A DNA stretch of 64,000 nucleotides from Saccharina japonica (GCA_008828725.1 MEHQ01000176.1:403737-467736); one strand, 5' to 3'; counted from the stretch's first letter, positions 20,313-32,320 are shown. Notes: generated by a model not told the origin, from the sequence alone. A program made the numbers and translations.

Positions 20313-23300
20313 CTACTCCGGAGGAAAACGCGTGACGATGCACGGGGCCATACCAGTGTCGGCGCAGAAAACATCACTGCCCTGGATTACGCCTGTGCAG
20401 CAGGAGTCCTACCAAATGGGGTATCAGGAGCGGGGAACGCGGTTTCGTCATACCGGACAATATTGGGGGCCTAGCAGTAAATGCCTTCCTCCACATGACG
20501 CGTGCTATTGGGGCCGCAACACGTAAACATTGTGAAGCTTCTCCTTTGAGGAGTTCAACACCCCACCCAACACCCGACGTACACATTGGGTTGGAATAAA
20601 CGAAAGGGAAACGGTCATTTGGGGGTATACCCCTGGTGTTCCGGGTATTTGGGGGGTATAGGCAAAACGCGCCCGTGACGGGCGCTGCCGCGTGCCCGAA
20701 CAGGACTCAAATGCAATTTCAACGCCCTGGCGAGATAGCCGAGGTCCATGCCAAGCACGCACACATCTGTTTTATTTGTCTCGGGGACAGTCTTGGGCCA
20801 CACAGAACAGTGGCGCATGAGGGGGTAAACGAAGCCCCCCCGCTTTGACCACATGCTGGGGGAGGATAACCCCACGTTTCTACTAAACATATCAACTAAC
20901 CACAATTGACCATTTCTCCCCCCACATTTGGCCGAAACCAAACCTCATTTTGAGCACCTGTGACACCCTCAACAATGACTACAACAGTGTACGTATCCAC
21001 GTCACGCCCAACAACCCGAATAGACCACCGGGCGGAACATCCAGAACTTGCGAGTAGTCGCCATCGGTTGTTTCCCAAGAAATCTCGGCACAACTATACA
21101 AACCACATATTTATAGACGAAAGTTTCATCAATATCGGCTGCGTTTACCCCCTCATGCACCGCTGTCCCATTAGGCCCAAGAACGTACCCAAAAAAACAA
21201 AATAGTTGTGTGCGTGCTTGGCATGGGCTTTGGACATTTCGCCAGGGTGTTGGAATTGCGTTTCAGGGCTGTTCGGGCACGCGGGAGGGCCCGCCGCATT
21301 CGCGTTTTGCCTATACCCCTGAATGACCGGACCACCAGAGGGTACACGTACCATTTCCCTCAACCAAAAACCCCAAAGTAGTAAAGTACATCGGATCTAT
21401 CAATATTGGGGAGCTTCCTCAGAGGCATTTGTTCAGGAGCCCCATCATTGAACAATATTCGGGCTCGACAGGGAAACAACTAGCGCAGCATGGCATAGGT
21501 ACTGGTCTACCTACTGATGCGTGCGAGCGATCCCCCATTTTCGAGAGGACAGAAGTAAAACCGTGTGGTTCCCAAACGGTGCCTGCCAAAGGAGGAAGGC
21601 GTGCTACGCGATGGTAGAGGGGTGGTTTCCCCACCTAAAAACCTCCGGTCGATGATACCCAAAGTGCTACCAGCTGAACACCCCCATGCCTTACGAATGT
21701 AACGATTATGAAATGTACCCTACAATGGAGTTCTGACGATACTGGGCAGATCTTCAGCAAGCGATCAGTACCAACAGTTACAGACTTACCGCGCCACCGG
21801 GGCGACTGCCGCAACCGCGTCCTCCGCAAGTCCCGCACTGAGTCTCGCAACAGGCACCGTTCGCTTCTATGCCACGCGTACCGTCGCTGCAAACCACTTC
21901 AAGGATTTCCGTTGGTTCATGGAAGATTCGAGCCGAGAATAAACATCGCGGAGATGCGGGTTCACCAAACGTTAGATCCGGAAATACACGGTTGTGTACG
22001 CGAAATGAACAATTGCAATGGTGGGATATCAGCGTCGTCTATATCGCAACAGGAAAGGATACAGAACGCTCGTGATTGGTAAAGGACTACTGTGAATACG
22101 AACAAAGGTAGGGGGCTTGCGGGTGCATGTTTCAAGCTTTCGTTTTCAGCTGATTAATTTTCTATGTACATAGGATTGTAGTATTTCACCAAATGCCCTA
22201 CACTTCGTTTACGTGGACTGCACAGATAGACGATCCTGGTGTAAACCGGTAGAAGATGATACGAATTACATAACCCCCGCCCTCAACAGTGCCTCAGTCC
22301 TGAAACCCAGACAACCACTCCAGCACTAAACCACACACCTTTACCTCGAACTACTTGCCACATTTGGGTTACTACTTCCTACCACCGATGATATAAGCAG
22401 GAACGAAGGCGTATATACCACAGGAAGCTATGAATAACTAAATCCCGAAGAAGCACATAGGGGAAGATCACGAGGAACATTCTAGATGAACCATAGAGAG
22501 AGGTAGTAAGAGCTGGTTGTGCTACAGTACAGTAGAACAGGAAACGACGCACATGGGTTATCGACGATGCACGGTGCTGCCAAAGCGACACTGCAATCCA
22601 TGCCGTCGGTCATGATTCGTTCAGTGCAGCAGTTGGTCTGTTCACAGGAGAAGGGGACGAGGCATGCTTGGGTCAGCTCGGCCGTTGTTGGGCACTGTGC
22701 AGGACACGGCTGTCTGCCATACGCTGGTGGGTCGATTGATATATGCGAAGCCCCGTGCTCCGCTAGGGTGTGCATATTAGAGCACGAACACAATGAAGTG
22801 GTACTGTTGGGCTTACGGAAGAAACTCAAACTAACATGTGGGTATCCGGTGTGTACACTGCAACAAAATTCGCGAGATACCTACTGTAGATGAGAACACT
22901 GCAAATCAGACTTACTACTGTAGTAGCTAAGCAAATATTTCTTAAGGCCAATTGTTGGGTGACATATATAACCCCTTGCCTGAAGAGCCACTTTGATTTA
23001 AGCTATGATCCTAGACTACCGTAGCACGGGGCCACAACAGACGCCAACTAACCGGTCCTCCCGGTCGGCCGCCGCAACCTTCGCCTCCACACGCCCCGCA
23101 GGCACTATCGCAGCAAATCATGCCGTTTTGATTATTAGTCTGGATCCCTTGAAGGCCATTATAGCACGTGTCTTCAGCATAACAGGAGGATGCATCGCAG
23201 CAAGAGTGGGTTCGTCAAGATTGCACGTCGCGTTTGAGGTGACAGTTGTTAGATAGCACTCATGGAGAATTCCGTCACAGTGCTACAAACGGCAGGGGTA

Positions 23301-24136
23301 GGTGTGCACAACAAACAGTAGAAGAAGCACGAGCAGTGACAAAATAGGCTGCACACCCAACGATGGGTGCAGTCACTGGTCAAGCCAGCGCTCTGTCAGA
23401 CGCACCTATGACGCACGGCGCCGCCATTTCTTCGCTGCACAGCATACCACCGTTCGTGATTGCGCCTACGCAGCAAGAGGCCTGATAGCAGAGTACGGGG
23501 CGGAACGTGGTTTAGTCAGGCGGTCAAACGTTGGGGGCTGAGCAGTAAACATCTGCGTGCCATACGCGTGTGGATGTCTTCATGACTACGACCTCGCCTC
23601 TCCCTCGAGACGCGCTACAGTACGGTGTGAGCGTTAGAGCCCAAACCAAACTACGTCACAGGGCTCCTAAACGCACGACAGGCTATTTGCCTAGAGTCGA
23701 GTTTTGGGTACCAGGTATGTATATAACTGCCCCATTGAGAAGGCGAATACAATTCGGCCTGTATGTCTACAGTAGTTGCACGCGTCCACGCCAGTCACTA
23801 ACTCACGGCTCCGCCGGGTCGGGTGGCGCAACCTTCTCCTCCGCATGCCCCGCAGGCCACATCGCAGCAGGCATTTCCGTTTTGGAGTCCAGCAAGACCG
23901 TTACTGCATGTCTGGCCTGCAGCACAACGTGATGATGCATCGAAACGAGCGTGCGTACGGCCGACGACGTTAGCCGCTAATGCTAACGCGCTTGGAACTA
24001 AGCTAACGCTCACGAACAGTGCATCTCGTACTAGTTTAATACTGTCGAAACTATTTTTGATGCGTGCTATGGTTAGCTGTGCACTAAACGTTCGTGAGGC
24101 ACCTCGTTTTGCGAGAGCTATACCTCGCCGTGGCAT
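20313..24136 (-). CDS. Six-exon secreted cysteine-rich repeat protein
   Basis: Predicted exons (5' to 3'): 24,136-23,807; 23,481-23,406; 23,195-23,053; 22,637-22,553; 21,896-21,790; 20,408-20,313. They sum to 837 bases, giving 278 residues plus TAG, and all intron phases agree (0,1,0,1,0). Donors are GTGAGT, GTGCGT, GTTAGT, GTGCGT and GTAAGT. Acceptors end in AG except exon 3 (GCG). A hydrophobic run at residues 38-54 (ALFVSVSLVPSALALAA) suggests a signal peptide or anchor. Three modules follow. Each has an A exon, C.(N/D)G..G...NG..CC...CG.CGG.GC..RPGG, and a B exon, CC...I......C.....APC(I/V). The high cysteine content points to a disulfide-bonded extracellular protein. I cannot name the family. 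Gene or recent pseudogene depends on the exon 3 acceptor. Confidence 0.65.
20575..21393. mobile_element. Inverted-repeat element within intron 5
   Basis: 20,575-20,900 matches the reverse complement of 21,393-21,090. Shared landmarks are GGGTATAGGCAAAACGCG (20,653 and 21,315 inverted), GTGCCCGAACAG and CATGCCAAGCACGCACAC. The arms are about 300 bases and the loop about 190. It sits wholly between predicted exons 5 and 6 of the cysteine-rich gene and explains that intron's length. No coding content is evident. Confidence 0.6.
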
Positions 24137-24585
24137 GCCTTACGAACGAACACATGCCCTTCAACCCGATGAGTGCTCCTCTTGTCTGGTATTGGATATT
24201 GGTAATCAGTGCACAGCGTTATAAAGCACCAAGTAGTATATTACTTTTGTGCACTAGTTCCCGAGTTGAAATGCCCCGTCATACAAACATTTTCCTGGCG
24301 AGCACCTGCTACTTTGTGTGTGCCGTAGCAATCGTATTGCTGGCTGTGTAGATGGGCAGCGTGTGTTGAGTTTCCACTGTCGTCGAAGGTGGTGCAACCA
24401 TATGCGATTGCTGGTATTGGCCTCGTTCCGCAGACTCTCTTCCTTGAACACACAAACTGATTTTGTTCAAACCAGCTTCCGTCTGCTGCAGTGCGCTCGC
24501 GAATACGGCCGATGTATCGGCGGTAGACCTGCGTACGGTACCCGATCCCTTTCTACTATAGAGTACTGGAATTTACGACAGCAAG
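24137..24585. promoter_or_regulatory. Putative divergent intergenic region
   Basis: It separates the minus-strand cysteine-rich gene from the plus-strand ORF at 24,586, so it would hold both promoters if both are real. A short plus-strand signal-like peptide (ATG at 24,270, MPRHTNIFLASTCYFVCAVA) ending at a TAG lies inside. No clear TATA box or other motif can be asserted. Confidence 0.2.
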
Positions 24586-24846
24586 ATGGATGGGTTCGCT
24601 GGACTGGGATTCCGAGTGCTATCCGCCCTTCGAGGCCCGTTCATGGATACTAGGTGGGACTATTCATTTGATTTTCGGCCACCATGCCCGCCTGTTTCGA
24701 CCGTAACCATGGAAGGCCTGCCGGGTTTCCCGATCGAAGGATTGTGTATCACGCGTGGACGAAACAGTTTGCCAAAACGCCAAACCGTCGTCATGTTTGC
24801 CAGCACACCGTCGATCGAATACGATAATGTTTGCTTTGGACGGTAG
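24586..24846 (+). CDS. Small ORF, unknown
   Basis: An 86-codon frame begins MDGFAGLGFRVLSALRGPFM from an ATG in the context AGCAAGATGG. The middle and end (GLPGFPIEGLCITRGRN, then MFASTPSIEYDNVCFGR) look like protein. An internal CTAG|GTGGGA could be a donor, so the N-terminus may be a separate first exon. It is divergent to the cysteine-rich gene. An opposing minus-strand frame is also open, which lowers confidence. Confidence 0.3.
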   Translation: MDGFAGLGFRVLSALRGPFMDTRWDYSFDFRPPCPPVSTVTMEGLPGFPIEGLCITRGRNSLPKRQTVVMFASTPSIEYDNVCFGR

Positions 24847-26158
24847 GGTGGCCGGGTGGCAAAACGCGCCAGCGGGCTCTCTTTTACGACGTGCGCAACG
24901 TAGAATAAGTAGTAGACCAAGAGAGGAAGGGCTTCCTGATCTAGGCTACGCTAGGCACCTGGAAGAATGATGGAAGTGTTTTACGTACGAGGGAATAATG
25001 CCGAGTGACTGTATGGCATAATATTTGAAGGAGTGCCGTAGTAGGACGTTCATAGGTTGTATCAAGTCTTTTCAGGTAAAGGGGTTTGGAATTTTCTCCA
25101 AATTAGTGGAGAAAACAGGGCGTGAGACCAAGAATTAGTAGTTCGCAGTAGTACAGCAGTAGGTGTCAAAGCAGCGCAACACTCGCCTCGTTCTCCAGTC
25201 TACCGGTATGCAGTAGTAGTGCTCGTCGTGTACTATTACATAGGTACGTGCGAGAGTACAGTAGATACCATCCATCTTTCTTTTCGTTTACACACATAAT
25301 ACAACGCAAATGAAGGCGAACACTTGTACCACGGGTATCAGGAGTAGTAGTTGTGTAGTGCTACTGCACTGACATGTCGTATATAGCAGGTACACTCTAT
25401 GTCCCAGTCACAATATCGCAGCAGCCACGTTGGCTTACCAACCAAGACACGGCAACGTTTCGTCATGTTCGTGGAAGAAAATAATGAAAAAACAAATATT
25501 TAGCTGTGAGTTCGAGATGGATTTTATAGTCCGGCTATCTATCGTAAAAGCTAGAAAGGCAGTTTTATATCACCAGTTACCATTCTTGCGTGTACACCCC
25601 TTTGCAGCGCTGTAGCGTTTATTGGTTGACATATATATGACCTATACCACGGCATTACCGTACACTACTGATGTACACTATATATTTAAATGTTTTTTTA
25701 TGGCAATATGCGTAGCGGCAGCGTACACCATACCACCGGACGAAGCCCCTCTTGTATAATGTGTCTTAGATATATCTCCTCCACAGACATAATCCAACCC
25801 TGCGAAGGACTTCATCCATGACGAGGTAGTGTTGTCGAGCGATAACCTCTGTCGTCTCGTGTTGTCAAGTTACCGTCCGAAAACCCGATGACACTGAGCC
25901 TTTCAACGAATTCGGCAGTGAAATACCTCCGCCTCTGGGGTTCTGAATTTAGAACCGTCAAGCCCGTCGTAAGGAGAGCTCACCGCTGGAAGTGTGGATG
26001 GACGTCAGCGTCGCCAGCCCCAGAAGCACGTACCTGAATCGCATCCTTTTGTCTCAGCACCGACTACGCACCCACAGTTATTGTTGAGAAAAGTACGGAA
26101 CCTGCGCCGAACAAGAGTGAACGGGGGTGGTCGGCAGGTATTTCATTAGATATTCCTT
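24847..26158. other. No gene firmly recognised
   Basis: Rich in GTAGTAGT-like text at 25,140-25,350. A plus-strand frame about 25,847-26,039 (MTLSLSTNSAVKYLRLWGSE) is weakly protein-like but only 50-60 codons. Confidence 0.25.
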
Positions 26159-26428
26159 TTGGAACACCGTCCAAACGCACGCCTTGATTTTCATTCGTCA
26201 GCCCCTCAACGCCACGACATTTGTCGCCCGCCCAACCCGACTAAATATAAATCGGAGATCGTCGGTCCCGCTTCGGCATGTGCACAGGAATACTTCAAAG
26301 GTATATCATACAACACTGATAGCCATGGCGTTTGTCGCGCACATTTCTTGACGTTGCAGGTTGTGAGTGATGAACCCACAGGAGATATCATGACCCGACT
26401 GAATATGCGCTTTGGTGTCAGATGGTAA
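26159..26428 (+). CDS. Possible exon, unknown
   Basis: The open frame contains a protein-like stretch (KSEIVGPASACAQEYFKGIS) and ends ...TRLNMRFGVRW at a TAA. There is no ATG at its 5' end and the opposite strand is also open. No family recognised. Confidence 0.15.
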   Translation: MEHRPNARLDFHSSAPQRHDICRPPNPTKYKSEIVGPASACAQEYFKGISYNTDSHGVCRAHFLTLQVVSDEPTGDIMTRLNMRFGVRW

Positions 26429-28279
26429 ATGTTTCGCATCTACAGGGCACCCATAAACCTGGGAACTGTAGTAGAGGAAGTAAGTGTAAGCTCAAGCCGT
26501 GTCAGCTAACAATTTTGTTGACGTCAATATACTAGGGTCGTGTAGTGGCGGCTGGAGCCGTTTTTCCTTTGGCAGCATTGGCGGGGCGAACTCTGTTTGT
26601 AGAATTAGTATCGCGCACTCTTGGTCAGCATCGGTGTGGCAAAGAAAGCCAGCAATACACGTACCGTTGACGAACTCCTATTCGGCCTGTGAACGTGTCA
26701 CCCACCGGAATATGGAACACGAGCGCCGACCGTTCGGGGTCGCATGGCCGTGATTTTTGTCGGAACGTTCTTGACTTGAGTCGCTGTGCGCCCCACATTT
26801 AAAAACAATCTAGACCCCCTCTGCAGGCTTAGGATTTGTCTAAACTCAGTTTTTGCACATTGTTGTTGTTGTTGTTGTTGTCTTTACATTGAAAACCGTG
26901 CCGGTCTCTCTATCCAGTACCTCCATCTGTCCGTACTAATCCAACACTTGACACGGTCGATTCCCGTGGTCACAGGCTAACTTACCCAAAAAAAGGTATA
27001 CTGAAATAAAAGTGGAACCCGAAGGGTCCGCAAAGCAATCATAGCCAGTCCAAAACAGATAGTCTGGAGCCCTCCGCTCCCCTCTATACGCTATGTGAAG
27101 GTAAAAATAAAAATGGAAAAGTCAACATCACCAATCGGGGGTACACGCCCCCTGATTCTATCTTGGTGCCCCTATAATGCCGGGGTGTTCCGTGCCGGGT
27201 TCACGCCGGTCAGGCAAACAAATCGAGTCCTCCATCCTGATTATAAACGAAGACATGCTACGGGGGAAGGGAACTATGGTTCCGTGTGACTGATGTACCC
27301 CCGGCCTGCGAACAGTGTAACTGCAAAAGGTCAAAACAACTTTGCGTGTGATAATTCGACCGCCTATACTATGTTTTTATTTGCCCCCATGCAGGTTGTA
27401 AGCCAGTGCCCCCCTGGGTGGTATGCACACAGTACCGCGGACAAGAGCACCCCACGAAACAGATACGGCCAGCCTTTAATCAGTTTGCGCAAAGCGAGTA
27501 TATATTCCTGATTGGGGGGAAGAGAAATCTGACAGCTGAGGAGTTCAGGCGGTGTACACATAGTGCAGCCATACTACTGAGGGGGCGCACGAAGCCTTGC
27601 TACATGTACGAGGTGTTGTTTATAACAATTATTCGTCTACAACACAGCTTGCACGTTGGTTTTGGGTGTCATTTCTCTGTCTGAAACGAAGCATGTATTG
27701 ACGGATTAAAGCACCATTACGGTATATTCGTAGTATTAGTGATCTTAGACATATCGTATCATGGGCCATGGTGAATGACGGGGCACGGTGTGGGGTAGCG
27801 CATGTCGCCCCCTGATGCCATGTTGAGCATTTTTTTCCAGGCGCAAACCCATGATATGGTAGGTTCCATGGCGTACGGCAGTGTAGGCCATAGTAGGTAG
27901 AAATAATCTGGGAGTCATAAAGTTGATTGTTTCAAATCATGTACAACTGCTCCTGGTACACGTCATACTCCGAGGATACTCCTCCGAGTATAGAGTACAT
28001 TTTGTACTCAGTACTGAGAGTATGAGCGTATTAGCTGCCTAAACACTGATAGTAAATGGGAGTATGAGCAGTGCCCCAGGCCCAAATACTGTGAATACAA
28101 CGACACCCGCAGTAATTGGACCCCGAAACCCTTCACTCTATTGCTAATATCCAGAGTACAGAATGTGGGAATACTTCAAGAACTCACCGTATCCGCAGTA
28201 CTTAAACCGTAATACTGCAAGTACACGCATCTGATGTATTTGTTCTCGGAACTACTTTACTTTATTCCCAGGTAAATCC
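26429..28279. other. No gene recognised
   Basis: It contains a (TTG)7 microsatellite near 26,860-26,881 and a short AGTATGAG/ACTCCGAG palindromic cluster at 27,965-28,065. Short open frames at 26,499-26,753 and 27,406-27,684 have no independent support. Confidence 0.3.
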
Positions 28280-28440
28280 ATGGCGAGGTGGTACAGGGGC
28301 GAAGCGGAGAGGAGCTGGCAACGGCATGCAGCTGAGGACGCCAAGAGAGGCGACAAGGGGAGGGGGTGCAGCAGTACTCATAGGCCTGTCGACGAATGTA
28401 GAGACGGGAAGGTAAATCGTGTGGCAAGGTATCGGTTCGA
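28280..28440 (+). pseudogene. LINE 3'-end fragment (ORF C-terminus)
   Basis: It reads MARWYRGEAERSWQRHAAED and ends in VARYRFD. This aligns with the C-terminus of the LINE ORF at 37,268-38,239 (MVRWHKVEAELSRQRHA... to IARYQAD). Only the last 50-odd codons remain, as expected for a 5'-truncated retrotransposon insertion. Confidence 0.6.
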
Positions 28441-29109
28441 CGGGTCCTTGAGTTATATCATTTGCTTAAATTCGGTTGATTGTTGTTTTGCTGAGCTGTT
28501 CACTGGGGAGGGGGCACGACAGAGGTAGTGCCGGTTCTTGACACAGGTTTTGATGAGAGTGGCACGGAGATGTCAGAAGGTGTGGCATGGCCCCCGGCTC
28601 GGTTTCGGAGCAGACCCGGGAACTTGTTACTATCACCGCGTTGATAACAGTTTATATAATCTTCTCTTTTTTGTTCTTTCTAGCATTTGTTTGCCTTGTT
28701 TCTCCCTTTGTTTATTTTCTCCCCCGCCGTCCTATGCCGATGCCTTCTTCTCATTTGCGTTGATGTACCCGTGCAGCAGTTATCTGTTAATCTTGGACAC
28801 GCAGGCTTTTCATCTTGGAGCGATGACGTCTCTTTGCGTCAAAAGTATTTTCCTCGCGTCATTACGATTATATTTCATTTCATTATATATTTTTTAGTGT
28901 CTTTTTTAGTTGTTATATTATTTTGGCTCGTGTCGTTGTGTTCTCGTACCCGATTCGTTTGCGTTTCACAAGCTTTACCCATTAATTGGCGTATTTATTT
29001 TTTACTGAAAATAGTGTGGAACACACCCAGTCTTACAAAATAATTCCAGTCTGGCATAAAAACGAGATTGTTAACATCTGTCACGTACGGCAGTCCTAAC
29101 TCAGATACG
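28441..29109. other. T-rich tail and non-coding sequence
   Basis: Sequence after the LINE fragment, strongly T-rich from 28,650 to 29,040. It may be LINE 3' UTR; nothing else is recognisable. Confidence 0.3.
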
Positions 29110-29490
29110 GTCCACAGTGTAGTATACAAGGTATAGTCGCCCTCCCCCTACGGTATATGCCTTGCATTTTATTCGCGGAAATAGTTCAGCACTTCCTAAC
29201 CTCTCGTCGACTGGGGTCGAGTTGTGCCTATCCGCGCTAAAACAGGCCCCCTCGAAACGTAGTCTCATGAAAGAGAAAACAAACACAGTAGATGTGTGTT
29301 GGGTTCTCCACGCTGAACCGCTATTTCTACGCGTGATTATCCAGCACACCCAGCCAGTGTCCGTGCCGACTCTTCGTCCTAGATATATACCAGCTCTGTA
29401 ATATGTATGGAGGCTCGAACCCTCGACCTCAATTTTAGCAGTACTCGAGATTACCCCCTGGACCACAAGGACGACCGGCAGCTGTTGTTA
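29110..29490 (-). mobile_element. SINE copy S2 with a LINE-tail insertion
   Basis: On the minus strand the head reads CGTCCTTGTGGTCCAGGGGGT (A-box-like) and GAGGGTTCGAGCCTCC (B-box-like). The body landmarks (GTCGAC, CGCG(A/G)ATAAAATG..AGGCA, CCGTAGGGGGAGGG) match other copies. Between head and body, 29,290-29,400 is foreign: CCAGCACACCCAG..AGTGTCCGTGCCGA is the conserved 3' terminus of the local LINE family. Confidence 0.6.
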
Positions 29491-31184
29491 TCTATGACCG
29501 ACGGGCTGCACTACACACGCAGATATATATGCCAGTAACTCTCGTCGACACGACTTTTGATAACTGCTCTCTCGCCAAGCAGACACCACTACACTTAGAC
29601 CTGTGGTTTGCTTCCAACCTCTCTATTTATTTTCCTGGCTCCCGATACTATTTTCCCCCTTTCGCTATAAAAATTACCCGCCCCCCTCCCATGCTGTGGA
29701 TAGCATATATGCCTGGTATGTACTGTACCACACGTAATAATGATCCGTGTGAAACTCTGTTATTTCAATAAACGGGAATGAATACAAAAGTTACTGCTCC
29801 TCCTTCGTACCTTACTGCGTGTGCAAAACAAAACTATTAAGAAGGGTGACTGCATCGTTTTGATTGCCTCCCTTTTCTCGGGCTACGGACGATGATCATA
29901 TTAAGCTGCAAAAAAAAAAGCATTAGTCGTAGGAAGCACCATATATTCGGTAGGTTGACGTCGCCATCGTCATCCGGCACAACGCCTGCATTCGACAAAA
30001 ACAACAACTCCACACGCACCACCACGAAGAAAAACAATTCGAGATGTTCCCCCCCGTCTCTCTTTCTCTTGCTTTTTTTAAGCCCGTCTCCCTGAAAAGG
30101 TTTAAAACAAAAAACGATAACACCCCCTTTACTTCCCGTCTCCAAGGTTTCGGGTCCTGCTACATACTGCTGTAGCAAGGAGGGTCACGCTAAAGCCCTT
30201 TTTTTTTACAGACACACCTCCGACCCACCCGGTATTTGGTTATAGACCTCTTCTTCGCCAAAGCGAGCCAGCGCGGTTTGTTCTTCTTAGTTCTACTCAT
30301 CATCGGCATCAGCTTATCCAGAGTATGTGCCCATTCTTGATCGTACATATATACAAGTTATCTGTGGCCCCAGAACAGCGACAGAGGGGAACTACATTGA
30401 AATGGGGGTGAACAAAAAAAAATCAAGTGCCCTACGTACGTATGCGACAAATACGAAATACATATACCAGCAATCCAGTTGGGTTGGAGCTGAGAAAACA
30501 AAAAAACAAAGTATTTCGTACTGGTAGAAGAAGAAAAAAAAAGCAAAAGCGAACCAAAACAACACAAAATGTTCCCCCCCCCCCGGAGACGATGTGCAAT
30601 ACAAACCAAATCAAATATGCAAACACAGTATATATACCTGGTAGAGTAAATCTTGAGTAAACAGAGAAATACGAAGCAAAAACGAAACCACGTACATACT
30701 AATAGTAGTCAAAGACATCTAATATATACTTGAACGAATAAACACAAATACACCGAGAGGGATAAAGAAGAGTAGATGCTACTGTAAAATAGCCCATACG
30801 GACTACCAGGTACCTGGTATATATACCGGCTACATATATTTATCGACTATTAATAGAGCTATTTGAAACTCAAAATAGGAGCTTATATATGGTTCTTCCC
30901 GAAAAAAGGTCATATCGAGTTTCAAACGTCGCCAAAATAGGCGCTTATTTTCGACATAACGACCAGCGTGATATTTGGCTCTTCTCAAAATATGTACTTG
31001 GTCACTTTTTCGAGCAAGTACATAAGTTTTACTTGGTGGGAAGTTTCTCAGCAATTTATCCTACAATCGAAGCACCACAGCAGGGCACAAGCATCACAGG
31101 ACTAAAAGCAAAGCAGCACAGGGCAGCAGCACAACTACCCTCGACTTACGGCCTACGCCCGAGCAAACTGCCCATAGTACGAGC
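29491..31184. other. No gene recognised; AT-rich with poly-A tracts
   Basis: Poly-A/T tracts occur at about 29,910, 30,205, 30,415 and 30,535. A degenerate unit of the CACCGAGAGG tandem family lies near 30,600-30,770. From about 31,080 the base composition becomes GC-rich. Confidence 0.3.
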
Positions 31185-31520
31185 ATGGACCCGCTACCAG
31201 GAGGCTACCAAAACAGCAGGCGTGCTGCCACCGGCGAGGGTTATCCCGCACAGCCGAGGTCACCCCAGTTCATCGGTCTACGTCCGAGCGTCAACAGCTA
31301 CGGTTCTCCTCCCCGCCTTCCCGGATTCAACACCGGGGCCGGTGTGCGCCAGCCGCTGGGCTTGCGCACAGACATGCCGTGCACCAACGCCCAGGTTACG
31401 GGTGGTGAGCGTGCGCATGGTGTGTTGGGTCCGGACGGCCCCTGCGCCCCAAACGCTGCCACCTCGTTCCGTGATGGGCCCGGCCCAGCAGGCCCTCAAG
31501 ATTGCCTTCACTTGCTTTGA
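31185..31520 (+). CDS. Pro/Gly-rich ORF, unknown
   Basis: A 111-codon frame with ATG at 31,185, starting MDPLPGGYQNSRRAATGEGY, then ...GLRPSVNSYGSPPRLPGFNT..., in a distinctly GC-rich island within AT-rich surroundings. A second plus-strand frame (30,889-31,614) also stays open, and GC-richness by itself suppresses stops, so this is tentative. It could be an N-terminal low-complexity exon or a GC-rich captured fragment. No family recognised. Confidence 0.25.
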   Translation: MDPLPGGYQNSRRAATGEGYPAQPRSPQFIGLRPSVNSYGSPPRLPGFNTGAGVRQPLGLRTDMPCTNAQVTGGERAHGVLGPDGPCAPNAATSFRDGPGPAGPQDCLHLL

Positions 31521-31779
31521 CTATGCCAGCACCTGCACGTGCTCAAGAAGCCTGGTGTGCACTCTCCGAGCACACAACACAAAAAAGTCCCTCATCACGA
31601 ACGCGTGCTGCTGAAAGTGGAAAGCCCAAAAGAAGAATAAATCCTGGAAAATTATGTCAGTGTCCTTCGTAAAAGATCCACCGTTTTAAAAAAAAATGGC
31701 ATATGCTGAGTTTTAGACGTTGCGGTAAATGTGGCTCTATAGTGCCAAATATTCAATGGCCTGACTCTTCCCTTTGGAA

Positions 31780-31935
31780 GGACATAAGGCATAAGCTCGA
31801 GTTTCAAATAGGTCTAATAGTATATCCAATGGGTAAGAACGAAATCATGAAGACAACTAGTTCATAAATATGACCAGGAACGAGTTGAATAAAATTCACC
31901 GAGAGGCACAATGGATGTGTCGTTCTTATCCCTGT
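31780..31935 (+). repeat. Single unit of the CACCGAGAGG repeat family
   Basis: It shares ATTCACCGAGAGGCACAATG and the preceding ..AATGGGTAAGAACGAAA.CATGAAGAC.A text with the arrays at 34.6-35.8 kb. Confidence 0.5.
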
Positions 31936-31994
31936 GATTCGAGAGAAGTATATCCCATCCGATCACTTTTTAACACCCTGTACAACTACAACTA

Positions 31995-32320
31995 AAGGTT
32001 GTGCGGGGCCGAAACTACTATGTAGTTGTCCCTAAACAACTAGTTGTATAGGTTGTTCACCCAGTAGTTGTCTGCAGACAACTAGTTGCTCAAGTTTTTC
32101 AAACAGTAGTTGTCTACGGACAACTAGTTGCACAAGTTTTTAAAAAAGTACTTGTCTACGGACTACTAGTTGCACAACTTTTTAAAACAGTAGTCGTCTG
32201 CAGACAACTAGTTGCACAACGTTATCAAACAGTAGCTGTCTGCAGACAAATAGTTGCACAACTTGTTCAAACAGTAGTTGTCAACAAACAACTAAAGTTG
32301 CACAACTTTTTCAAAGAGTA
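31995..32320. repeat. Left array of 42-bp palindromic units
   Basis: About seven units of the type (CAG)TAGTTGTCTGCAGACAACTAG then TTGCACAACTTTTTCAAA. Each holds the 18-base perfect palindrome AGTTGTCTGCAGACAACT or a near copy. They are candidate transposase-binding or hairpin-forming subterminal repeats. Confidence 0.85.

Noticed and set aside
19968-20474. 168-codon plus-strand frame
   Set aside because: Its better half lies opposite exon 6 of the cysteine-rich gene, whose minus-strand motif explains the conservation.
30889-31614. 241-codon plus-strand frame
   Set aside because: It spans a sharp change from AT-rich to GC-rich sequence, its composition is not protein-like overall, and another frame in the GC-rich part reads better.
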